Assembly: GCA_018970625.1 (NCBI GenBank)
Contig: JAGWVZ010000235.1
Span: forward strand, 1-6,112
Source: Myxococcales bacterium
GTDB taxonomy: Bacteria > Myxococcota > Bradymonadia > REDH01
DNA: 6,112 bases
Direction: 5' to 3'
In this document: piece after piece, positions 1 through 5,562 of the stretch
Layout of the letters: each line of letters starts with the position of its first letter
How positions within the stretch are numbered: the stretch's first letter is position 1
Translations under genes and position numbers: made by a program
The notes under the pieces: generated by a model
The model's database searches: none
What the model was told of the DNA's origin: nothing
What the model saw: only the letters and a program-made list of their open reading frames with translations

Positions 1-534
1 GTCGGATGGATTCGTGTAGATAATGCCGAGGATGTACTCGCTGTCGTCGTTTCCGAAGCAGGCCTGTGTTTCGGAGATACCGAGCAGGGACTGCAGCGTG
101 ATGGCGCGGCTGACGGTTGTTCCGTTCAGGTCGTCCGAAGAGGACAGCAGGACGCAGCCTTCCTGATCGGCATCGACGGTGGTGCTTGTAAACGAGCAGG
201 TAGAGCCGGGAGGCTGCAGCTTGATCGCAAATTTGGTGTTGTTGGGCGGCGAGGTGTTGAACGTCCACTGCAACGTCACCTCGGGATTCTCATCGACAAG
301 CGTCAGGCAATCTTCGATGTTGACGGTCCAGCGGGCATTGCTGGTGTCCTCATTGCCATCCTGCAGATCGAGATCGAGGATGTCGCGCTCCGAAACCGCG
401 AACTGTGCAAGGGCCGGCGATGCCAAGAGCAGGGCGGCAGCGGTGCAGCCGGCGACGATGATGCCTGACAGCTGACGCTGCCACCACCGGCACGAGCGTC
501 GCCGGACCACGGGCGGGTTGTGCAGAGAATTCAT
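1..534 (-). CDS. Secreted protein of unknown function, N-terminal part only
   Basis: The minus strand is open from an ATG at 534 down to base 1 (178 codons, no stop), so the gene continues beyond the left edge. The N-terminus is a typical Sec signal peptide: an arginine-rich stretch (residues 11-20, with RRR at 11-13), a hydrophobic core (about 24-38) and a cleavage site SPALA|QF after residue 43. The visible mature part (44-178) has no membrane segment, is rich in Thr, Ser, Asn and Asp, and has four cysteines (76, 113, 127, 159), enough for two disulfides; a beta-sandwich fold is plausible. I recognise no family. The start is uncertain. The ATG has no good ribosome binding site and lies 13 bp after the asd stop. 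An in-frame GTG at 558 follows an AAAGGGA-like site by about 7 nt and would overlap the end of asd by 11 bp. Either way the gene probably shares a transcript with asd. Confidence 0.8.
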   Translation of the reverse strand, partial: MNSLHNPPVVRRRSCRWWQRQLSGIIVAGCTAAALLLASPALAQFAVSERDILDLDLQDGNEDTSNARWTVNIEDCLTLVDENPEVTLQWTFNTSPPNNTKFAIKLQPPGSTCSFTSTTVDADQEGCVLLSSSDDLNGTTVSRAITLQSLLGISETQACFGNDDSEYILGIIYTNPSD

Positions 535-547
535 GAGCGATGGGGTG

Positions 548-1576
548 TCAGCGGGCACGTAAAATCCCTTTCTGGTGCAACACTTCGGCAATCTGAACTG
601 CATTCCAGGCGGCGCCCTTCAGCAGGTTGTCGCTCGCAATCCACAGATGCAAGGTTGCGGGCAGCGAGATATCTTCCCGCACACGACCAACCAGCGTGTC
701 AATTCGTCCTTCGCAGTCACGCGCGGTCGGGTACAATCCCGACGCTGGGTCATCGACCAGCGTCAACCCGGGAAAGGCTGCCAGCGTCGCCTGCGCTTCC
801 GAGGCGGTCATGGGGCGCTCGAGATCGACGGTGACGGATTCCAGGTGGCCACGCTGCGTCGGCACGCGCACGCAGGTCGCAGAAACCGGCAGCTCGGGAA
901 GGCGCATGATCTTGCGTGTCTCGAAGATCATCTTTTCTTCCTCGACCGTATAACCGGTCGGCGAGAACGAGCCGATCTGCGGGATGCAGTCGAACGCGAT
1001 GCTTCGGGGAAACACTTTTGGCTGCACCGGCTCATGTGCCAGAAAGCCGCGTGTCTGCTCCATCAGCTCGTCCATACCGCCCTGACCGGCACCCGATGTG
1101 CTCTGGAACGTGGACACAACCACGCGCCTTATGCCCGCGACCTGATGCAGCGCCTGCAGCGCCAGCACCATCTGAATCGTGCTGCAGTTCGGGTTCGCGA
1201 TGATCGGGTGGCGCGTGTCCAGCAGATCGCCGTTCACCTCGGGGACGACCAACGGGACGGCGGCATCCATGCGCCAGGCGCTGCTGTTATCGATCACCAC
1301 TGCGCCAGCGCGCGCAGCGAACGGTGCGAATTGCTTGCTACGGTCACCGCCCGCCGAAAAAAGCGCCACATCGACGCCGTCAAAGGATTGCTCTGTGAGC
1401 TCCTGAACGATGATCTCGCGACCAAACGCCCGAAGCGTGCTGCCGGCCGAGCGTGCACTCGCGAGCGCGACGCACTCCGACACCGGAAACGCTCGTTCTT
1501 CCAGCATGCGCAACATCTCGCGGCCGACCGCACCCGTCGCACCTGCCACCGCTACCCGATATCCATGACTCGTCAT
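548..1576 (-). CDS. asd: Aspartate-semialdehyde dehydrogenase
   Basis: This cytoplasmic enzyme reduces L-aspartyl-4-phosphate to aspartate semialdehyde with NADPH. The product is the branch point to lysine, diaminopimelate, threonine and methionine. The protein is 342 residues, normal for the family. Visible landmarks are the dinucleotide-binding loop GATGAVG (12-18), the active-site segment NPNCSTIQ with the nucleophilic cysteine at 131, the SGAGQGG segment (161-167), and RVPTQRGH with the substrate-binding arginine (237) and the general-base histidine (244). NCSTIQ is the Gram-positive/archaeal-like branch of the family rather than the E. coli type. I chose the ATG at 1576 because family members begin only a few residues before the RVAVAGATG strand. 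The frame is open to a TTG at 1600, which would add eight unconserved residues. Neither start has a strong ribosome binding site. No lysC, leuB or dapA lies beside it. A secreted-protein gene follows almost directly. Confidence 0.97.
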   Translation of the reverse strand: MTSHGYRVAVAGATGAVGREMLRMLEERAFPVSECVALASARSAGSTLRAFGREIIVQELTEQSFDGVDVALFSAGGDRSKQFAPFAARAGAVVIDNSSAWRMDAAVPLVVPEVNGDLLDTRHPIIANPNCSTIQMVLALQALHQVAGIRRVVVSTFQSTSGAGQGGMDELMEQTRGFLAHEPVQPKVFPRSIAFDCIPQIGSFSPTGYTVEEEKMIFETRKIMRLPELPVSATCVRVPTQRGHLESVTVDLERPMTASEAQATLAAFPGLTLVDDPASGLYPTARDCEGRIDTLVGRVREDISLPATLHLWIASDNLLKGAAWNAVQIAEVLHQKGILRAR

Positions 1577-1630
1577 GTCGGCCTGAATACTGCAAACCAA
1601 TCCACGTTGCCCGCTACGAGCGGGGGCCGG

Positions 1631-1659
1631 ACCATGACGAGCACAGCCTCTCGTGTCAA
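1631..1659 (-). promoter_or_regulatory. Possible sigma70-type promoter for asd
   Basis: Reading leftward, a perfect TTGACA (1654-1659) is followed after 17 nt by CATGGT (1631-1636), a poor -10 with three of six consensus bases. It lies in the 168-bp gap upstream of asd and would give a leader of about 50 nt. The perfect -35 and correct spacing support it; the weak -10 does not. Only a start-site map would settle it. Confidence 0.3.
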
Positions 1660-1744
1660 GCTCCCCCGCCCGTTCGGGTGACTCAATCGCGCACTTCGTG
1701 CCCCGGCACGCGGGTGAACCCCCTGTGCGTTCGGGCAGCCGCCG

Positions 1745-2365
1745 CTAATCGTCCGAAGGCGCGGCCACCGGCACCTCGGGCTCCGGCAGTGGTGGCGAAA
1801 ACCATCCACCTCCGGCGACACGGCCGAATGACGCGACCGCACCGCGCGATCCGACCAGCTGCCGACCCGCCATCTGCAACAACACGGTGTCGCGCGCTCG
1901 CCCTGTCCAGCCTCGTCCGTCCGGAGAGAAGATCACGACGTGCGTAGGCGTCGCTCCCTCTTCTTCGGCACCCGCCCCCGCGGCCCACTCCACCGCCGTC
2001 ACGTCGCACTCGGCGCTCGCGTGAGTGACCTGCGCGATCTGCGTCGCCAGCAACAGGCTCTCCTCTTCCGCGATCTGTCCTGTCCAGACCAGCCGGGTAA
2101 CCACGCGGCGCCGAGGTCCAGCGTGGATGGTCTCTGCACTCCATACGCGCCAGACACGACTCTCCGCCGAACCAAAGTGACGTTCGCCTTCCCGAAGATC
2201 AATCGAGTGGGAGCGGGCGCGCGAGTAGCCACGCACCTGCCCGTTGTCCCGGCGCGTCGGCCGAATGGATGCAAAGGCCCGCCACAGACCGGGCCGCTCG
2301 AACATCCACGCCAGCAACAGACATGCTGCCGGCAGCAGCACGTATGTCAGTAATATCCCGGACAT
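1745..2365 (-). CDS. Small membrane-anchored protein of unknown function
   Basis: The frame encodes 206 residues from an ATG at 2365 with a well-placed ribosome binding site (GGAG, 7 nt upstream). Residues 3-21 form one strongly hydrophobic helix at the extreme N-terminus, followed by FERPGLW, so the protein looks like a signal-anchor membrane protein with a soluble domain. LPAAC (11-15) looks superficially like a lipobox, but there is no positive n-region before it. The body is Arg-rich at 30-60 and then mixed alpha/beta in character. The C-terminal tail is proline-rich and acidic (PLPEPEVP, ending SDD). I recognise no family or catalytic motif. It is divergent from the TonB receptor gene and co-oriented with asd, 168 bp away. 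The binding site, membrane helix and GC-rich third positions argue for a real gene over the shorter frames on the opposite strand. Confidence 0.72.
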   Translation of the reverse strand: MSGILLTYVLLPAACLLLAWMFERPGLWRAFASIRPTRRDNGQVRGYSRARSHSIDLREGERHFGSAESRVWRVWSAETIHAGPRRRVVTRLVWTGQIAEEESLLLATQIAQVTHASAECDVTAVEWAAGAGAEEEGATPTHVVIFSPDGRGWTGRARDTVLLQMAGRQLVGSRGAVASFGRVAGGGWFSPPLPEPEVPVAAPSDD

Positions 2366-2454
2366 GGTCCAACTCCGAAGGGGGGCGGCATGGTGAGCTC
2401 TGTGCGACTTCGAGCGCTGTTCGGCAACGGGTACCTCCCTACTTGCGCGAAATG

Positions 2455-2470
2455 TGATAAGTGATTATCA
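2455..2470 (+). promoter_or_regulatory. Fur/Zur-family-like operator before the TonB receptor
   Basis: A perfect 6-4-6 inverted repeat, TGATAA-GTGA-TTATCA, sits in an AT-rich island within GC-rich DNA, directly before the receptor gene. The arms match the halves of the classical Fur-family 7-1-7 box (TGATAAT-N-ATTATCA), but the centre is one base longer. The wider left flank, GAAATGTGATAA from 2449, differs by one base from the left arm of the enterobacterial Zur box as I recall it (GAAATGTTATAA). The right flank does not match that box. A weak promoter could overlap it (TTGCGC at 2443-2448, TATCAG at 2466-2471, 17-nt spacer), which would suit repression. Which metal regulator binds cannot be read from the sequence. 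Confidence 0.5.
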
Positions 2471-2505
2471 GAAAAGTCCGTCGTTTCCGATGCCCGGTTG
2501 CCCTC

Positions 2506-4926
2506 GTGTTTATCCGACTCCCTCACTCATGCAAGTCGCGCTCCGCCATGTGGCTCGTGGGCGGTCTTGGATTGCTTGGGCGGGACGCCAGCGCTCAGCA
2601 GCCGCCGGAAGTAACCACGGCGGATCCCGTCGAGGGCTCGGGTGAGCTCCCGGGCGCCTGGGATTTGCTGCTGCGTGAAGACTGGGTGGACGACGAAACG
2701 GATCGCGCTGCCGAGCCGAACCCGGACAGCGACGAAAGTGACCCGGTCGCGGCCGATCCAGAGGCGGAATCAGCGCCAGGGGCTGCCCCCGAGGCTGCCC
2801 CCGACGCCCAGACGCTCCCGGTCGCAACGCCACCCGAGCTCGCAACGAACGCCGACACCGCGAATGATGATGGGCAGGGCGGCGTAGATCTCGGACGTGA
2901 GCGGGTCACCGGTGCGCTGCGTCGTGACGATCGTCCGGCCTCGGTCCACCGGATCGAGCTCGGTCAGCTCCGTGCCGTTCCGCGACGCAACGCCGCCGAA
3001 GCCATGATGATGGCGCCTGGCGTCCTCGTGACCAACGCCGGTGGCGAAGGGCATGCTGTGACCACGTTCCTCCGCGGCTTCAGCGGCGGAGAAGGCGAGA
3101 ATCTTGAGACCGTGGTCGATGGCATGCCCATCAACGAGATCAGCAACTCGCATAGCCACGGTTACGCCGATACGCACTTTGTGATCTCGGAAGGTTTGCA
3201 CGCGGTCTCGGTTCGGAACGGGCCATTCGAACCGGACCAGGGCGACTTTGCCTTTGCCGGCACGGCCGAATTTGAACCGGGTGTAGCGGCAGACCGCCGC
3301 GGAACGTCCGTGAGCGTCCGTCTCGGTAGTTTCGCCGAACGTCGCACCGTCTTTCTTGTTGCGCCCGAATCGCAGGAGCAGGGTACGTTTGCTGTGGCCG
3401 AGCTGCACCGCTCCAATGGCTATGGGCAGAACCGCGCGTCGGAACGAGCGACGGTGATGGCGCGGTATGCACATGGCTTTGAGCAGGAAACGTCCGGTAC
3501 GGCGTGGTCCGTGGCAGCGTACGGTCACGCGTCACGATTTGATCAGCCCGGCGTGGTTCGCGAAGACGACGTTGAAACCGGAAGAATCGACCATTTTGGT
3601 ACGTACGATCCCAATCAGGGCGGCGAAAGCACGCGGATTTCGCTGGTTGGTCGGTTGCGGCTCGGCGCTTCGGCTCAGCGTTTCTCACAAACGAACTGGC
3701 TGACCTTCCGGAATTTTCGCCTGCGAGAGAATTTCACCGGCACCAACACCGAAAATCGGTACGAGGCCACCACATTTGGCTCTCGCGGTGAATTCTCACA
3801 ACGTTTCTTCCAGTGGTCGCGGGCGCATCGCCTGCGTACCGGGTACAGCGTTCGCTACGACAGCGCTCGCACACAACAATTGTCTTTGCGACCCCGCACC
3901 GCCATTCCTTCCTCGCGGGTATTCGACGCCGATGTTCGGCAAATGAATCTCTCGGCTTATACGGGACTGGAATTACAGTTGCTGCCGGGCTTGAGTCTGC
4001 GACCCTCCGTGCGGCTCGACGCTTTTTCGTTTGGCGTCACCGATCAGAATATGCCGACCGAGGACCGCGACGGAGCCCGTGAACCCGACCAGACGCTGCA
4101 GTCTTTCGGCTACGCATGGAATCCACGCATCGCCTCCAGCTATCAGCTGCCGGCAAATTTCCGGCTCGATGCCGCGTGGGGTACCGCAACACGTTCTTCT
4201 GACGCCATCGCGCTCTCTGACGCTGAAACAGCTCCTTTCGCGCGCTCACAGCAGGTTGAGGCTGGTTTGTCCTGGCTTGCCGCCAATGACAGCGTCTGGA
4301 ATTTCGCCACAGGGCTCACCTGGGTCTATGCCTCGGTCGATAAAGAGCTGGTGTTTGTTCCCGAGGAATCTCGAAACGAAATCATCGGTTCTTCGCAACG
4401 AAATGCCGTTCTGTCGCAGTCTCGACTGCAGGTCGGGCGTTGGTTCGACGCCAATGTGTCGCTTGCGTGGACGCAGGCGACACTCGTCGAAACTGGGGAG
4501 CTGTTGCCATATGTGCCTCAGTTTCTCGCTCGCGCCGACATGGTTCTCACCGGCGGGTACAGCTGGTTGCCAGAAGCATGGGGCGCCAGTTTTTTCGTCG
4601 GCGCAGGATTTACCGGAATGCCGGGGCGACCCCTTCCACTCGACGAAACCGGTAATGCCTTCTCTCTCCTCGACGCATCGGCCGGTGCAAATACCCGCTG
4701 GGTTTCGCTGGCCTTCGAGGCTCGCAACATCCTCGACCGACAATACGGTCAGGAGGAATTTTTCTACGCCAGTACGCTCGGAAGAGAGGGCGCCGTCGCT
4801 CCTCGCAGTCCGCAGCGTCACTTTGTAGCAGGTGAACCGTTCTCGGCATTTCTCACATGCACGGTTCACCTGGATGCACTTTTTTTTCGTTCCTCTGATG
4901 CAACAAATCAGGAGCCCGCACCATGA
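2506..4926 (+). CDS. TonB-dependent outer-membrane receptor with acidic N-terminal linker
   Basis: This is a substrate-gated outer-membrane transporter powered by TonB. From the chosen GTG it has 806 residues. In order: a signal peptide (1-30, hydrophobic MWLVGGLGLLG, cleavage DASA|QQ); a low-complexity linker (about 31-133) rich in Glu, Asp, Ala and Pro; a plug domain (about 134-260) with AAEAMMMAPGVLV, TTFLRGFSGGEGEN, VVDGMPINEI and GDFAFAGTAEFE; then a beta-barrel to about 794 with the typical late motif FEARNILDRQYG. The plug carries a histidine cluster in NSHSHGYADTHF (His 216, 218, 224). The last strand ends at LFF (792-794), with an unusual 12-residue tail after it. The frame is open back to a GTG at 2461, but that codon lies inside the operator palindrome, so GTG 2506 is preferred; ATG 2548 would leave a signal peptide without a positive n-region. 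None of the three has a clear ribosome binding site. The stop overlaps the next start (ATGA). Substrate is unknown; the neighbours suggest a metal or metal complex. Confidence 0.95.
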   Translation: MFIRLPHSCKSRSAMWLVGGLGLLGRDASAQQPPEVTTADPVEGSGELPGAWDLLLREDWVDDETDRAAEPNPDSDESDPVAADPEAESAPGAAPEAAPDAQTLPVATPPELATNADTANDDGQGGVDLGRERVTGALRRDDRPASVHRIELGQLRAVPRRNAAEAMMMAPGVLVTNAGGEGHAVTTFLRGFSGGEGENLETVVDGMPINEISNSHSHGYADTHFVISEGLHAVSVRNGPFEPDQGDFAFAGTAEFEPGVAADRRGTSVSVRLGSFAERRTVFLVAPESQEQGTFAVAELHRSNGYGQNRASERATVMARYAHGFEQETSGTAWSVAAYGHASRFDQPGVVREDDVETGRIDHFGTYDPNQGGESTRISLVGRLRLGASAQRFSQTNWLTFRNFRLRENFTGTNTENRYEATTFGSRGEFSQRFFQWSRAHRLRTGYSVRYDSARTQQLSLRPRTAIPSSRVFDADVRQMNLSAYTGLELQLLPGLSLRPSVRLDAFSFGVTDQNMPTEDRDGAREPDQTLQSFGYAWNPRIASSYQLPANFRLDAAWGTATRSSDAIALSDAETAPFARSQQVEAGLSWLAANDSVWNFATGLTWVYASVDKELVFVPEESRNEIIGSSQRNAVLSQSRLQVGRWFDANVSLAWTQATLVETGELLPYVPQFLARADMVLTGGYSWLPEAWGASFFVGAGFTGMPGRPLPLDETGNAFSLLDASAGANTRWVSLAFEARNILDRQYGQEEFFYASTLGREGAVAPRSPQRHFVAGEPFSAFLTCTVHLDALFFRSSDATNQEPAP
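4829..4887 (+). terminator. Intragenic hairpin with T-tract: candidate attenuator or processing site
   Basis: CAGGTGAACCGT (4829-4840) and ACGGTTCACCTG (4861-4872) form a perfect 12-bp inverted repeat separated by 20 nt. The loop can form a second small stem, GCAT (4846-4849) with ATGC (4857-4860), leaving a 7-nt loop. Seven nucleotides after the main stem come eight Ts (4880-4887). The whole structure is within the last 100 bp of the receptor gene and ends 35 nt before the next ATG. It resembles an intrinsic terminator, but the 7-nt gap between stem and T-tract is longer than usual, so partial termination or RNA processing is more likely than a full stop. Confidence 0.55.
4910..4914 (+). promoter_or_regulatory. 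Strong ribosome binding site of the His-rich lipoprotein gene
   Basis: AGGAG lies 8 nt before the ATG at 4923, inside the end of the receptor gene. Together with the ATGA stop/start overlap it fixes the lipoprotein start and indicates translational coupling. It is the best ribosome binding site on the plus strand of the window. Confidence 0.8.
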
Positions 4927-5516
4927 ACCTCGTCACGTCCACCATTGCTCGTTGCGCTGAACTTCGTCTTCGTTCTCTGGCCCTCGCGGCTATGGCGCTG
5001 GTCGCAGCAGCCGGGTTCACCGCCTGCTCGGAAGAAGAAAACGGCGACGAGAACAGCACCGGCTTTGCCGAGCTCGTTTGCGGGCCGGAAACCGATGACC
5101 AAAGCACGTGCAACGGAAACACCATCGCCGTCTGCCACGCCGAAGAAAACCACTTCGACCCCGGCGCCAACTGCGACACCGACGGCCTGACCTGCGTGCG
5201 ACTGAGCGCATCGGAAGCAGGCTGCGTCGATACCGCGGCCAGTTGCACCAGCGCCGACATCCTGTGCGACACCGTCGAAAACGTGGCCTACAACTGCAAT
5301 GACGGTCGCCTGGTGATCGAGCGTTGCGGCTCGGCCGCCACGTGTGAGTTGCACGATGGTGAGGCGCACTGCGAAGGCGGTGATGATCACGACCACGAAG
5401 GCAGCGGTGAAGACCACGACCACGAGGGAAGCGGTGCCGATCACGACCATGAAGGCAGCGGAGAAGACCACGCCGCAGAAGGCAGCGCTACAGAAGGTAG
5501 TGGTGCTGGCGCGTGA
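4923..5516 (+). CDS. Cysteine-rich lipoprotein with His/Asp-rich repeat tail
   Basis: The frame encodes 197 residues. The N-terminus is a lipoprotein signal: Arg-containing n-region, hydrophobic LALAAMALVAAAG, then FTAC with the acylated cysteine at 35. The lipobox has Phe instead of Leu at -3, which is tolerated but not ideal. Ser at +2 favours the outer membrane. The mature part has an acidic spacer (36-50), then two six-cysteine modules (Cys 53, 63, 71, 84, 91, 101 and Cys 108, 115, 125, 135, 141, 150), likely six disulfides. The tail (154-194) has three copies of DHDHEGSG on a 9-residue period, then degenerate copies without histidine pairs. Such His/Asp runs bind Zn, Ni, Cu or Co in other proteins, so metal capture is the likely role; this is inference. 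Its start overlaps the receptor stop (ATGA), so the two are co-expressed and probably work together at the outer membrane. I know no named family with this architecture. Confidence 0.93.
   Translation: MNLVTSTIARCAELRLRSLALAAMALVAAAGFTACSEEENGDENSTGFAELVCGPETDDQSTCNGNTIAVCHAEENHFDPGANCDTDGLTCVRLSASEAGCVDTAASCTSADILCDTVENVAYNCNDGRLVIERCGSAATCELHDGEAHCEGGDDHDHEGSGEDHDHEGSGADHDHEGSGEDHAAEGSATEGSGAGA
5385..5507 (+). repeat. 27-bp tandem repeat encoding DHDHEGSG units
   Basis: The units lie at 5385-5411, 5412-5438, 5439-5465 and 5466-5492, with a partial fifth to 5507. The first three encode the same octapeptide plus one variable residue (Glu or Ala). The fourth keeps DH and EGS but has lost the second histidine. 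The copies differ mainly at synonymous positions (GAT/GAC, GAA/GAG, CAC/CAT, GGC/GGA), so the repeat is not a fresh duplication and the protein sequence looks maintained by selection. Confidence 0.9.
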
Positions 5517-5562
5517 TCGGGTATTGGGTGTCGTCGTTGTTCGTCTTGCCCCGTGACTGATC

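Noticed and set aside
575..1681. A 368-codon open frame on the plus strand opposite asd
   Set aside because: It is the antisense shadow of a securely identified asd gene. The translation is Arg/His/Gln-rich with no recognisable motif, as expected for the reverse of GC-rich coding DNA.
1697..1710. Short palindrome CGTGCCCCGGCACG downstream of the small membrane-protein gene, as a terminator
   Set aside because: The stem is only 5 bp with a 4-nt loop and no T-run follows on the minus strand. Such palindromes are frequent by chance in GC-rich DNA.
1940..2353. A 137-codon plus-strand frame opposite the small membrane protein
   Set aside because: It is very Arg-rich with no ribosome binding site, while the opposite frame has a good site and a coherent membrane helix.
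2780..2806. Tandem GCTGCCCCCGA repeat in the receptor as a mobile or regulatory repeat
   Set aside because: It is two copies encoding Ala-Pro-Glu/Asp in a low-complexity linker and needs no explanation beyond coding bias.
2770..3528. A 252-codon minus-strand frame inside the receptor
   Set aside because: It lies wholly within the conserved plug and early barrel coding sequence. Arg-rich composition and lack of any start context mark it as a shadow.
5517..5562. Possible terminator or promoter between the two lipoprotein genes
   Set aside because: I found only a 5-bp distant repeat (TGATC/GATCA), no convincing stem with a T-run, and no promoter-like pair of boxes. Read-through is the simpler reading.
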